Notes under the pieces: generated by a model
The model's input: the letters and a program-made list of their open reading frames with translations, nothing else
Told to the model about the DNA's origin: nothing
Database searches by the model: none
Source of the DNA: Bradyrhizobium sp. SZCCT0231
GTDB lineage: Bacteria > Pseudomonadota > Alphaproteobacteria > Rhizobiales > Xanthobacteraceae
NCBI RefSeq assembly: GCF_018130245.1
Contig: NZ_JAFCKP010000024.1
Span: forward strand, 1-64,000
DNA length: 64,000 nucleotides
Reading direction: 5' to 3'
Shown: positions 26,003 to 35,240 of the stretch, piece by piece
How positions within the stretch are numbered: position 1 is the stretch's first letter
Layout of the letters: every line of letters begins with the position of its first letter
Translations under genes and position numbers: made by a program

Positions 26003-27103
26003 ATGCGCCAGTTCATGCTGCCCGATCTGGGAGAGGGTCTCGAAGAGGCGGAAATCGTCGCCTGGTATGTCAACGAAGGCGATCACGTCGTCACCGATCA
26101 GCCGCTTGTTTCCGTCGAAACGGACAAGGCAGTCGTTGAAATACCGTCGCCGTCGTGCGGACGCATTGCGCACGTATTTGGCGCCAAGGGCGACATCGTG
26201 AAGGTCGGAACGCCGCTCGTCGAATTTGCCGAAGGCGCCGAGCCGGACACCGGCACAATTGTCGGCGAACTCGGCAGCACTGAACATCCGCTCGCGGCAG
26301 GGCCCTCCTCCGAGCGGCCGGCCGGACAGCAGCCTCAGGTGTTTCCGGCTGTGCGCTCACTCGCGCGCAAGCTCGATGTTGATCTTGAGAGCGTCGTGGC
26401 CACCGGACCCGGCGGCACCATCACACGGGCCGATGTCGAACGGGCCGCAAAGAGCGTGTCCCAAACCGGCCGCCCCGAGCCCCTGCGAGGCATGCGGCGC
26501 GCGATGGCCCAACGCATGATGGCAGCCCACGCGGAAGTCGTCCCCGCTACCGTAACTGATGAAGCCGATATCGACGATTGGCCGACGGGTGAGGACGTGA
26601 CGATCCGCCTGGTGCGGGCGATCGCCATCGCCTGCAAGGCAGAACCTGCTCTCAATGCCTGGTACAATTCCAGCACGGGAGAACGGCGCCTGATCGCGCG
26701 CATCGATTTAGGCATCGCCGTTGACACCGAGGGCGGCCTCATCGTTCCCGTGTTGCGCAATGTCGCTGAGCGCAGCGTCGCGGACTTGCGGGCCGGCCTC
26801 GACCGCTTGCGGGACGACTCAATCGCGCGCTCGATACCCCCCGAAGAGCTGCGCGGCGCGACCATTACGCTGTCGAATTTCGGGATGATTGGCGGCCGGT
26901 TTGCCAATCTGGTGATCGTCCCGCCGCAGGTGGCCATTATCGGAGCAGGGCGGATTTCGCAGCGGGCAGTCGCTTATCGGGGCCAGCCAGCGGTGAGGCG
27001 CATGCTGCCATTGTCGCTCACCTTCGACCATCGCATCGTGACCGGCGGCGAGGCCGCTCGCTTCCTGGTCGCGCTCAAGTCGGAGCTTGAGCTTATGCCG
27101 TGA
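26003..27103 (+). CDS. 2-oxoacid dehydrogenase E2 acyltransferase with atypical HRxxT motif
   Basis: From ATG 26003 this is 366 residues. A single lipoyl domain has Lys42 in ETDKAVVEIPSP. A peripheral-subunit-binding domain (about 105-150; VFPAVRSLARKLDVDLESV, GPGGTITRADVE) and a CoA-acyltransferase catalytic domain follow. The catalytic motif reads DHRIVTGG, so Thr347 stands where DHRxxDG proteins have Asp. The His (343) is kept. No E3 (lipoamide dehydrogenase) gene is nearby, so a shared E3 is implied. The complex would convert a 2-oxoacid, perhaps the product of the dadA module, to an acyl-CoA (inference). Confidence 0.88.
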   Translation: MRQFMLPDLGEGLEEAEIVAWYVNEGDHVVTDQPLVSVETDKAVVEIPSPSCGRIAHVFGAKGDIVKVGTPLVEFAEGAEPDTGTIVGELGSTEHPLAAGPSSERPAGQQPQVFPAVRSLARKLDVDLESVVATGPGGTITRADVERAAKSVSQTGRPEPLRGMRRAMAQRMMAAHAEVVPATVTDEADIDDWPTGEDVTIRLVRAIAIACKAEPALNAWYNSSTGERRLIARIDLGIAVDTEGGLIVPVLRNVAERSVADLRAGLDRLRDDSIARSIPPEELRGATITLSNFGMIGGRFANLVIVPPQVAIIGAGRISQRAVAYRGQPAVRRMLPLSLTFDHRIVTGGEAARFLVALKSELELMP

Positions 27104-27123
27104 ATCACCGTTTGCGCGTGCTC

Positions 27124-27151
27124 CTGAGACGTGTCTTCTGAGACGTGTCTT
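27124..27151. repeat. Perfect 14-bp tandem duplication after the E2 gene
   Basis: CTGAGACGTGTCTT occurs twice head to tail (27124-27137 and 27138-27151), 20 bp after the E2 stop. Each unit contains AGAC-GT-GTCT. It is probably a replication slippage product. Confidence 0.6.
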
Positions 27152-27287
27152 CCAGCCCAAGCCTGTCATCGCACAACAGCCTGCAGGAACCCGTGCCCCC
27201 TGTCTGCGGGCGCATTGAGGATCCTTCAATGATCCGCCGCCGGCTTGAATTCTCCCATGAGGCCGACCGCCACCACTGTGGATGCGA

Positions 27288-27353
27288 AATCGTAGAAGAT
27301 CGTAGTTGGGCGTACAAAATCGCAGGATTGGTAGCGGGGGAGCGCTACCACCT
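27288..27353. repeat. Hairpin repeat, copy C
   Basis: This copy has the most perfect hairpin of the three: TGGTAGCG (27329-27336) / CGCTACCA (27343-27350) around GGGGAG. The preceding ATCGTAGAAGATCGTAGTT and AAATCGCAGGAT match copies A and B. Similarity ends just after the hairpin. Confidence 0.7.
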
Positions 27354-27625
27354 TTCCCCACACCAACCAAACCTGCGATATTTCATCCAATCTTACGCCT
27401 GAGGCAGTTTGTGGGTGCTTTACGGGGTTCATCCCGTGAGCTGTACGGGGGAACCGCGCGCTCAATGCGTCATTGTGCCTGCCCATCGCGCAGCTGATTA
27501 AGAGTCAGCCATGGGTCAAGGACGATCAATGATTTTTCTGTCGCATTGCTGCGCTCACCCGGCCGAAAATGGGCATTCGCCGCTCTGCCACATTCCCCCA
27601 ATTGCACTCAGAGATATCGAAAGTA

Positions 27626-27905
27626 CGATACGCGCTGGGTCATTTATTCCAGCGAGTTCAATCGACACTTGAGCACCTGCTGTATGCGCAGGATCGCCCG
27701 CTGGCCATGCAGACCGCCGTCGACGTCAAATATTTCACTACTGCTTTGGCGTTGGTGCACGTAGGCATCGCCTCGGCAGCCGTTCCCGTTGCGGACGCAT
27801 GTTCGCGCCGAACTTCAACGCGCTTCTCATTAAGCTGCGCGCTCCGAAAATCCGCCGCCGTTATTATATCCATCGACGGAGCGGGCTTGCTCTCGACGAG
27901 CCGCA
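27626..27905 (+). pseudogene. Decayed 3' fragment of a LysR-family gene
   Basis: The nucleotide sequence tracks the intact LysR gene at about 22812-23085, for example CGCTGGGTCATTTATTCC and ATGCAGACCGCCGTCGA. The fragment encodes RWVIYSSEFNRHL, then in a second frame LEHLLYAQDRPLAMQTAVDV, then after another shift LLIKLRAPKIRRRYYIHRR. The net length difference between anchor points is 2 bp. There is no DNA-binding domain, so it is a dead paralogue. Confidence 0.85.
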
Positions 27906-28124
27906 TACCCGCGTGTGGTGAGCTTGGTAGCAGAACAATCGCAGGACGTGCTTGTCTTGATTGGGGATTTCGGCTCTAATCTCGATTGAAGCGCCTCTTG
28001 CGCGCCATCTTGCACGCTCCAGGGCCGCAGCGTGTTCCCAGGCAAAGGCTGCCACACCCTATGCTTGAAGGGCAGCAACGCTTTGAGTTTCAAGGCGTCG
28101 CTCCTTCACCCAACGGAGCACCTC

Positions 28125-28925
28125 ATGCCGCTCGATGCGTATCGGATCGACACCGAGCCCTACTACGAGCCTCAGGCTACCGAAATCGACACCTTCACAG
28201 CCGCCTATCATGAACGCCTGCCGGTGATGCTGAAGGGACCGACCGGCTGCGGCAAGACCAGGTTCGTCGAACACATGGCGTGGCGGCTCGGTAAGCCGCT
28301 GATCACGGTCGCGGCCCATGAGGACATGACCGCTGCTGACCTCGCCGGTCGCTACCTCCTCGAACCATCAGGCACAGTGTGGCATGACGGCCCTCTGACG
28401 CAGGCCGTCCGTCACGGCGGCATCTGCTATCTCGACGAAATCGTCGAAGCGCGGCAGGACACCACCGTGGTGATCCATCCGCTGACCGACGCGCGGCGCA
28501 TCCTGCCGCTGGAGAAGCACAACGAGATCGTACCGGCGCATGCAGACTTCCAGCTCACGATCTCCTACAATCCCGGCTACCAGAGCGCGGTGAAGGACCT
28601 CAAGGAGTCCACCAAGCAGCGCTTCATCGCCATCGATTTCGGCTATCCGCCATCGTCCACCGAGAGCACGATCATTGCCCGCGAAAGCGGTGCGGACAAT
28701 GATCTGGCGACGCTTCTCGTCAGGATCGCCCAGCGCTCGCGCAATTTGCAGGGACATGGCCTCGACGAAGGCGCGTCGACCCGGATGCTGATCCATACGG
28801 GCCGCATGGTCCGCGCCGGCCTGACGCTGACGGCTGCTGTTCAGGCCGGAATCGTGCTGCCGATCACGGATAATCCCGACATCCGCGCGGCGCTGACCGA
28901 CGCCATCGCGGCATGCGTTCCGTGA
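28125..28925 (+). CDS. CbbQ/NorQ-type MoxR AAA+ ATPase
   Basis: From ATG 28125 (GGAG upstream) this is 266 residues. Walker A is GPTGCGKT (38-45) and a Walker B-like ICYLDEIVEA follows the pore-loop region. TISYNPGYQSAVKDLKESTKQRF and a C-terminal CbbQ_C-like part complete the match to the CbbQ/NorQ family. These ATPases act with a VWA partner to remodel metalloenzymes such as Rubisco or nitric oxide reductase. The partner is encoded next, with a 13-bp overlap. No Rubisco or NO-reductase gene is in the window, so the client is unknown. Confidence 0.88.
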   Translation: MPLDAYRIDTEPYYEPQATEIDTFTAAYHERLPVMLKGPTGCGKTRFVEHMAWRLGKPLITVAAHEDMTAADLAGRYLLEPSGTVWHDGPLTQAVRHGGICYLDEIVEARQDTTVVIHPLTDARRILPLEKHNEIVPAHADFQLTISYNPGYQSAVKDLKESTKQRFIAIDFGYPPSSTESTIIARESGADNDLATLLVRIAQRSRNLQGHGLDEGASTRMLIHTGRMVRAGLTLTAAVQAGIVLPITDNPDIRAALTDAIAACVP

Positions 28926-31237
28926 GCGCCAAGCCATCTGCCACGCTGCAAGTGTTGTTCGAGCCGGAGGGCGACGCGAGGCGGCTGCACCTGATCATGC
29001 GGCAGCGCGACGCCTTGCGGCCGTTTTTTCTGGCGACGTGGGAGGCACTCTCCAGGCAATTCGATGCTGCCGAGCTCGAGACCTGGGCCGGCGGAGTGCT
29101 CGAACTCGTCAACGTGAATGCTGGCCCTGCCTGCTTGATCGCCTATTGGGAGGCGAGCCGCAACGCCGCCTCGACGCGGGACATTGCACCTCTACTAGGC
29201 GCGGCGCAAATCGGCGCCGAAATCTGCCGCCATGCCGGTGCGGCTGCGGCGACCGCATCGTTGAACGCTCTGGCGACCGCGCGCCGCAGCTTTGAAGCTG
29301 CGGCGCTATCGCGATGGTGGCGCGCGATGGAGGTGCTGGCGCGGGAGGTGCCAGAGTCCGTGCTACCGGCCGCCGGCCGTATGGGACAAATCCTCTTGCC
29401 CGGCACGGTCGAGGCTTTCGAGGATTTCATCGCCGCCGGCCTGCGCTCAGCTGCCGGCAATCGCAGCCGCCGTCTTGCCTTCTTCTCCCTGCAGGATGAC
29501 TTGGCGCGCCGCATGATCGCGCGCGATTCTGGCGGCGTCGGCTTCCCCAATGTCGAAGCCGAGGTGAAGGCCTTCGCCACCGCGTTGTGGGGCGAGTTGC
29601 CGTTGCTGCGCGGCATGGCTAGCGACAGCTTGGACAAGCCGCAACGCCGCAGCACGATTTCCGGCCCGATCATCCGACTGCCGGAAACCTATCGCGGCGT
29701 GCAGGGCGATGCCGCCCGCGCCCTGTTTCGCGCCGCCACCGCACATGCGCAGGCGCATCTGGTGCTGGGACGTGCCCGGTTTCCGATCGGGACGCTGAAG
29801 CCGCTGCAGGTCGCCCTGGTCAACCTGATCGAGGATGCGCGTGTCGAGACACTGGCAATGCGCGCCTTGCCCGGACTGCGCCGGCTGTGGGCGCCCTACC
29901 ATGTCGCCGCGCCCAGCGGCGTAGCGACCGCGACGGTGCTGCTGGCGCGGCTGGCGCGTGCGCTGTTCGATCCGGACCATGTCGACGATGACGGGTTCGT
30001 CGCCAAAGGGCGCGCGCTGTTCGCAGCCGCTCTGCCGCGCATCGAGGATTCCGCGATCAGCCGCGAGATCGGCACGTTACTCGGCAACGACCTCGGCCAG
30101 ATGCGGGTGCAGTTCAACGCCAGGACCTATGTGGTCGAACCGGTGTATCGCGACGATGGACTGGGACTGTGGGATTTCGGCGAAGACGCGCAGCCCCCGG
30201 ACGGCGTGCTCGACCTGTTCATCGATGCCGTGCGCGTGGACTCACAGGAGCGTGCTGACGGCAGCAGCCAGCAGACCGAGCCTGGCAACACCGAGGCCGG
30301 GATCGGCCGCGGTCGCCCTGTCGCGCCCGATGACCGCGGCACGGTCATCGGGCGCTATCCGGAATGGGACCGTGTCCACGGCATCGAACGGCCCGACTGG
30401 ACCGTCGTACGCGAGGTCGCGGCCAAAACCGCCGATCCGCATACGATCGACGAGGCGCTCGACCGCGCTGGTGCCGTGCGCAACCGCGTCGCGCGCCTGG
30501 TGCGGGGCCTCCGTATCGGCCGCACCGTGCGCTTGAAGCGGCAGCATGACGGGCACGATCTCGATGTCGATGCGATGCTGGACGCCGGCATCGCCTTACG
30601 CAGCGGCCGGGAGCCTGACCCTCGTGTGTTCCGCTCATCAAAATCGGTGCATCGCGATCTCTCCGCGCTGATTCTAATCGATACTTCGCACTCGACATCC
30701 GACCGGCTCCTATCGGGCTCAACCGTTCTCGATGTCGAACGCCTCGCCGTTGCGATCTTCTCCGAAGCCATGGATCAGCTGGGCGATCCCTTCGGCCTGC
30801 ACGCCTTCGCCTCCAACGGCCGCGAGGACATTCGAATGACCGTCATCAAGGGCTTCGATGAGGCTTACGACCGGCATTGCCGGGCCCGGCTGGCAGGGCT
30901 CAGCTCCGGCCTGTCGACCCGGCTCGGCACGGCACTGCGCCACGCCGGCAACGTGATGGGGACCACCTCGACCAGCCGAAAGCTTCTGATCGTGCTCACC
31001 GATGGTGAGCCGTCCGACATCGACGTGCCCGATCCGCTCGATCTCGTCGAAGATGCCAGACGCGCAGCGGTCGATCTCCATAGTCGCGGCATCGACGCCT
31101 ATGGCGTCGTGCTCGGCACAGCCGGCATCGCCTCCGCCCCGCGCATCTTCGGACGCGGCAACACCATGCTGGTGCCCCGGGTCGAGAACCTGCCGGCACG
31201 GCTGTCGGAGCTCTACTTCCGTCTGGCGCGGCGCTGA
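28913..31237 (+). CDS. CbbO/NorD-type VWA-domain protein
   Basis: This 774-residue protein has a large N-terminal helical region, an acidic/polar linker (about 440-480), and a C-terminal von Willebrand A domain (about 580-770). The MIDAS motif DTSHSTS, Thr in STRLGTALR and LTDGEPSDID are intact. Length and layout fit CbbO/NorD. It is the adaptor that links the AAA+ partner to the target enzyme. It overlaps the ATPase gene and converges on ureD with a gap of about 90 bp, so a functional link to urease nickel-site maturation is tempting but unproven. Confidence 0.87.
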   Translation: MRSVSAKPSATLQVLFEPEGDARRLHLIMRQRDALRPFFLATWEALSRQFDAAELETWAGGVLELVNVNAGPACLIAYWEASRNAASTRDIAPLLGAAQIGAEICRHAGAAAATASLNALATARRSFEAAALSRWWRAMEVLAREVPESVLPAAGRMGQILLPGTVEAFEDFIAAGLRSAAGNRSRRLAFFSLQDDLARRMIARDSGGVGFPNVEAEVKAFATALWGELPLLRGMASDSLDKPQRRSTISGPIIRLPETYRGVQGDAARALFRAATAHAQAHLVLGRARFPIGTLKPLQVALVNLIEDARVETLAMRALPGLRRLWAPYHVAAPSGVATATVLLARLARALFDPDHVDDDGFVAKGRALFAAALPRIEDSAISREIGTLLGNDLGQMRVQFNARTYVVEPVYRDDGLGLWDFGEDAQPPDGVLDLFIDAVRVDSQERADGSSQQTEPGNTEAGIGRGRPVAPDDRGTVIGRYPEWDRVHGIERPDWTVVREVAAKTADPHTIDEALDRAGAVRNRVARLVRGLRIGRTVRLKRQHDGHDLDVDAMLDAGIALRSGREPDPRVFRSSKSVHRDLSALILIDTSHSTSDRLLSGSTVLDVERLAVAIFSEAMDQLGDPFGLHAFASNGREDIRMTVIKGFDEAYDRHCRARLAGLSSGLSTRLGTALRHAGNVMGTTSTSRKLLIVLTDGEPSDIDVPDPLDLVEDARRAAVDLHSRGIDAYGVVLGTAGIASAPRIFGRGNTMLVPRVENLPARLSELYFRLARR

Positions 31238-31330
31238 GACCAGCTCCCGTCAGTTTCGGATTTCATCGCCCCGGAACGACTGGGACTCCGATATCCCGGA
31301 GATCGCCGAACCGAAAAATAGGAACAGGCA

Positions 31331-32179
31331 TCACTTCCTGCGACGGGCCAGGGGGGCATCGAGCGCAGCATGGGCTGCGACATGGAACGACGCGTCGAGT
31401 GCGCGTGCCAGGATACCGCCATCCGGGGCAAGAATACGCGATACGAGGCCTGCGCCGTTCGGCGCCAACGAACATCCCGCCAGCGCACCACAGCGGCTGG
31501 AGGCCTGCTCCATGTCGGCCAACGCCGGAAATCGGTCCGGCGGCGCAATCAGCACGAAGTTTGCGACAGCGGCCATCTGGCCCAGTGCCCCGTTCCGCAT
31601 CCCGTCGCCGTCGATCGCGCCGATGTCCTTCATCAGCAACCTGCCGCCCGGCCGTGATACACTCAGCCGGCTCTCGAAGCCCGCAAACGGTCGCTCCTTC
31701 GCTTCGGGATCGTGGACTGCAAAGCCATCGGCGAGACACAGCACTGCATCCTCAGCAACCACGGCATCCGTCTCCAAGCTGAGATCGGCGCCGGGAAACA
31801 GCACGTAGGGATCGCTGGTCAAAGCGCAGAACGCGCCCTCTTCCACCGTTACAGCTTGTCGCTGGACCGCGCCCCTCGCGCGGCCGTCATGCACGACGGT
31901 CGCGGCCTGGGTCGTCATGTGAAACGCGGCCAGCGCACCAATATGCACATCCAGCTTGATGCGGTCGCCGGCATACAGGCCGCCCGAGGCGGATTGCAGA
32001 TAGAGCGTGAGCAGATCGGGCCTGACTGTATCGAGATAGAACCCGCGGGTGATATGCAGGGGATAGCCGATCTGCTGACGGCGCAAGACGCTGCGACCGC
32101 CGGCGCGATCGACGACCAACGCGCCATCGAGCGAGCGTCCGGTCTCAGATTCGGAACAGGACTGCAGCAGAGATCGCAT
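31331..32179 (-). CDS. ureD: Urease accessory protein UreD
   Basis: From ATG 32179 (GGAGG upstream) this is 282 residues. It has the UreD pattern: [33 protein letters not shown], the [14 protein letters not shown] segment and [10 protein letters not shown]. UreD is the platform that docks on apo-urease with UreF and UreG during nickel delivery. The start overlaps the 3' end of ureG by 35 bp. It is the last gene of the long minus-strand row and converges with the CbbO-type gene. Confidence 0.88.
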   Translation of the reverse strand: MRSLLQSCSESETGRSLDGALVVDRAGGRSVLRRQQIGYPLHITRGFYLDTVRPDLLTLYLQSASGGLYAGDRIKLDVHIGALAAFHMTTQAATVVHDGRARGAVQRQAVTVEEGAFCALTSDPYVLFPGADLSLETDAVVAEDAVLCLADGFAVHDPEAKERPFAGFESRLSVSRPGGRLLMKDIGAIDGDGMRNGALGQMAAVANFVLIAPPDRFPALADMEQASSRCGALAGCSLAPNGAGLVSRILAPDGGILARALDASFHVAAHAALDAPLARRRK

Positions 32180-32798
32180 CGACGACCGCCTCCACACCGA
32201 CGCCGCTCTTCAAATTGGTCGGTATCACCGGCTTCGTGCCCCGCACCTGCCGCGCATCCGCCAGCATGCGATCGAGATCGACGCCGACATGGGGCGCGAG
32301 ATCGACCTTGTTGACGACAAGCAGGTCACAACGCAGCAGGCCGGGCCCCTTTTTGCGCGGAATGTCGTCGCCGCCGGCGACGTCGATCACGAAGATCCAC
32401 CAGTCGACCAGATCGAGCGAGAAGGTCGAGGCGAGATTGTCACCGCCAGATTCGAACAGGATCAACTCCAATCCCGCGAAGCGGGCCTCGAGCTCGTCCC
32501 CCGCCGCAATGTTCAGTGTGGGATCTTCCCGGATCACGGTGTGCGGGCAGGCGCCAGCCTCGACCGCCGAAACGCGGGCAGGATCGATCAGTCCGGAGCG
32601 CCGCAACCGCTCGGCGTCTTCCTTGGTGACGAGATCGTTGGTGACGATGGCAAAGTCGATGTTGCGCCTCTGAAGCACCGGGATCAGCGCCTCGATCAGC
32701 GCCGTCTTGCCGGAGCCGACCGGGCCGCCAATTCCGACCCGCGCCGCACTGGCGCCGCCGCGGGCCTCGTTGTCAGACACACGCAGGGCATGAAACAT
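32145..32798 (-). CDS. ureG: Urease accessory GTPase UreG
   Basis: This 217-residue protein has the P-loop [17 protein letters not shown] (24-40) and the UreG signatures [35 protein letters not shown] (here [17 protein letters not shown], including the CPH metal-binding motif), [12 protein letters not shown] and the guanine-binding VNKVDLAP. It drives GTP-dependent nickel insertion. It lies 3 bp after ureC. The N-terminus lacks the His-rich stretch seen in some homologues; that role falls to the His-rich UreE tail. Confidence 0.95.
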   Translation of the reverse strand: MFHALRVSDNEARGGASAARVGIGGPVGSGKTALIEALIPVLQRRNIDFAIVTNDLVTKEDAERLRRSGLIDPARVSAVEAGACPHTVIREDPTLNIAAGDELEARFAGLELILFESGGDNLASTFSLDLVDWWIFVIDVAGGDDIPRKKGPGLLRCDLLVVNKVDLAPHVGVDLDRMLADARQVRGTKPVIPTNLKSGVGVEAVVDAISAAVLFRI

Positions 32799-32801
32799 GG
32801 C

Positions 32802-34511
32802 TCATCTCAACATGTAGCGGCGGGCCAGCGGCAGTTCACGGGCCGGCTCGCAAGTTGCCAGCACACCATCGACGAACACATCGAAGGTCTCCGGATCGAC
32901 GGTGATGTGCGGACATGCGTCGTTCCACAGCATGTCTCGCTTGCTCAGCTTGCGTGTGCCTTGCACCGGCAGCAGCTTCTTCGCCAGCCCCAGCTCGCCG
33001 CCCAGGTCGCGCGCCAGTGCCAGCGGATGGACGAAGCAGGCCGACAGCGTCGACGCGGCCCTGCCGAACGCGCCCCATTGCGGTCGCATCAGTATCGGTT
33101 CGCACGTCATCAGCGATGCCGCGCTGTCGCCCATCGCGCCCCAGGCGATAAAGCCCCCCTTGATGACGAGCTCCGGCTTGATGCCGAAGAAGGCCGGCCG
33201 CCACACCACGATGTCGGCGATCTTGCCAGGCTCAAGCGATCCGACCTGGTCGGCGATGCCGAACGTCCTGGCGGCATTGATGGTGTATTTGGCGATGTAG
33301 CGCTTGATACGCGCATTGTCGCCAAGGCCCGGCTCGTCCTCCGGCAACGCGCCGCGCTGGTCCTTCATCTTGGAGGCAAGCTGCCAGGTCCGGCAGATCA
33401 CTTCATGGATACGACCCATGCCCTGGCTATCGGAGCCCAGCATCGAGATCGCGCCAATGTCGTGCAGCACGTCCTCGGCCGCGATGGTCTGGGCACGAAT
33501 ACGGCTTTCCGCAAAGGCGACGTCCTCGGGAATCGCCGGATTGAGGTGGTGGCACACCATCGTCATATCGAGATGTTCGTCGAAGGTGTTGACAGTGTAA
33601 GGATTGGTCGGATTGGTCGAGGATGGCAGGCAATGCATCTCGCCGGCGACGCGGATGATGTCGGGCGCATGACCGCCGCCGGCACCCTCGGTGTGGTACA
33701 TGTGAATGGTGCGGCCACCGATCGCCTCCAGCGTATTTTCGACGAAGCCGGATTCATTCAGCGTGTCGGTGTGGATCTGAACCTGGAAATCGTAGTCATC
33801 GGCGACCTTGAGGCAGGTGTCGATCGCCGCCGGCATCGAACCCCAATCCTCGTGCAGCTTCAGCCCCATGACCCCGGTCTCGAGCTGCTCGACCATCGGC
33901 GCCGCGCGATGGGCATTGCCACGGCCGAGAAAACCGAAATTCATCGGCCAGGCCTCCGCGGCCTGCAGCATCTTGCCGGTGTTGAACGGTCCGCCGGAAT
34001 CGATGCCGACGGTGATCGGTCCGAGCGAGCCGCCGATCATCGTGGTGATCCCGCTCGCGATCGCATGCTCCACGAGGCCCGCGCTGTCGAAATGCACGTG
34101 CACGTCGATGGCGCCGGGGGTTGCGATCAGCCCCTCGCAATCCCGCACCGTGGTACCGGTGGAGACGATCAGGTTCGGATCGACGCCGTCCATGATGGCT
34201 GGATTTCCGGCTTTGCCGAAGCCCACGATGCGGCCATGGCGGATGCCGAGGTCGCCCTTGACGATCCCCAGCACGGGATCGATCACCAGCACGTTGCAGA
34301 GCAGGAAATCGAGCGCGCCCTCGGAGCTGGTGATCCCGGCCATGCCGATGCCGTCGCGCAGGGTCTTGCCGCCGCCATGCAGGCATTCGTCACCATAGAC
34401 CGCATGGTCGTGTTCGACCACGGCATGCAGCGAGGTGTCACCGAGCCTGACGGCATCGCCCGTGGTCGGGCCGTAGAGGGCGGCGTAGTCACGCCGGTCG
34501 ATCATCGCCAC
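32802..34511 (-). CDS. ureC: Urease alpha (catalytic) subunit UreC, divergent active-site loop
   Basis: This 569-residue protein is the family's usual length. Nickel-ligand positions are kept: His138 and His140 (DVHVH), carbamylated Lys218 and His220 region (GLKLHEDWG), His247 ([12 protein letters not shown]), His273 ([12 protein letters not shown]) and Asp361 (GSDSQGMGR). Flap residues Cys320-His321 and Arg337 are also present. The loop at 159-178, which in well-known ureases carries a KATTCTPGPW-type sequence contributing to urea binding, reads [20 protein letters not shown] here. The residue following the His pair is also unusual (HFDSAG instead of HWICPQ-type). It may hydrolyse urea or a related compound. 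It is flanked by ureAB and ureG. Confidence 0.92.
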   Translation of the reverse strand: MAMIDRRDYAALYGPTTGDAVRLGDTSLHAVVEHDHAVYGDECLHGGGKTLRDGIGMAGITSSEGALDFLLCNVLVIDPVLGIVKGDLGIRHGRIVGFGKAGNPAIMDGVDPNLIVSTGTTVRDCEGLIATPGAIDVHVHFDSAGLVEHAIASGITTMIGGSLGPITVGIDSGGPFNTGKMLQAAEAWPMNFGFLGRGNAHRAAPMVEQLETGVMGLKLHEDWGSMPAAIDTCLKVADDYDFQVQIHTDTLNESGFVENTLEAIGGRTIHMYHTEGAGGGHAPDIIRVAGEMHCLPSSTNPTNPYTVNTFDEHLDMTMVCHHLNPAIPEDVAFAESRIRAQTIAAEDVLHDIGAISMLGSDSQGMGRIHEVICRTWQLASKMKDQRGALPEDEPGLGDNARIKRYIAKYTINAARTFGIADQVGSLEPGKIADIVVWRPAFFGIKPELVIKGGFIAWGAMGDSAASLMTCEPILMRPQWGAFGRAASTLSACFVHPLALARDLGGELGLAKKLLPVQGTRKLSKRDMLWNDACPHITVDPETFDVFVDGVLATCEPARELPLARRYMLR

Positions 34512-34532
34512 GCAGCAGTCTCCTTGCAGATT

Positions 34533-35228
34533 TCAGGCGCCCTTGAAGCCGCGCGCACGGGCTCGCACCAGCGCCGCCCCTTGAACAGCGGGATCGGACG
34601 CCGCACCTTCGGTGAGATTGTTAAGTCCGGTCAGATGCTGGTCGCCGCCGAACTCGACCAGATTGACCTCCTTCGAGGCACCCGGCTCGAACCGCACCGC
34701 CGTGCCGGCCGGAATGTCGAGCCGCATGTTGATGGCGCTGGCGCGATCGAATTCCAGCGCCTTGTTGACCTCGAAGAAATGAAAATGCGAACCGATTTGG
34801 ATCGGACGATCGCCGGTGTTGACTGCCGTCAAGGTCAGTGTACGTCGCCCCGCATTGAGCGCGATCTGGCCGTCCTGCGCCAACACGGCCCCCGGACGTT
34901 CGGTGTCGGCCTCCGTGCCCGGGGCGGGCCGGATCGGCTCGTGCACCGTGACGAGCTTGGTACCGTCGGGGAAGACACATTCCACCTGGATGATGTCCAT
35001 CATCGCGGCGATGCCGGGCAGGACGTCCGCAGACGACAGGACGGTCGAGCCATAGCCGATCAAGTCGGCGACGGAACGGCCGTCACGCGCGCCCTCCAGG
35101 ATCTCGTCGGTGATGAACGCGACGGCTTCCGGATAGTTCAGCTTCAGTCCGCGGGCGCGGCGGCGGCGCGCCAGCTCGGCGGCATTGAAGATGGTCAGGC
35201 GCTCCAGTTCGGTTGGCGTCAGCAGCAT
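34533..35228 (-). CDS. ureAB: Fused urease gamma-beta subunit (UreA-UreB)
   Basis: In this 231-residue protein, residues 1-100 are UreA ([49 protein letters not shown]). Residues from about 105 on are UreB ([53 protein letters not shown]). Both are complete and joined by a short [16 protein letters not shown] linker. Such a fusion is known from Helicobacter UreA; most proteobacteria have separate genes. The C-terminus has about 25 extra residues ([20 protein letters not shown]). It forms the structural shell around UreC. Confidence 0.93.
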   Translation of the reverse strand: MLLTPTELERLTIFNAAELARRRRARGLKLNYPEAVAFITDEILEGARDGRSVADLIGYGSTVLSSADVLPGIAAMMDIIQVECVFPDGTKLVTVHEPIRPAPGTEADTERPGAVLAQDGQIALNAGRRTLTLTAVNTGDRPIQIGSHFHFFEVNKALEFDRASAINMRLDIPAGTAVRFEPGASKEVNLVEFGGDQHLTGLNNLTEGAASDPAVQGAALVRARARGFKGA

Positions 35229-35240
35229 TCGACATCACCC

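Larger units (their letters stand above)
27104..28124. other. 1-kb decayed intergenic region
   Basis: It contains a 14-bp tandem duplication (27124-27151), repeat copy C (27288-27353) and a frameshifted LysR fragment (27626-27905). The rest shows no gene I recognise. Its last 30 bp hold the ribosome-binding site (GGAG) of the CbbQ-like gene. Confidence 0.5.
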
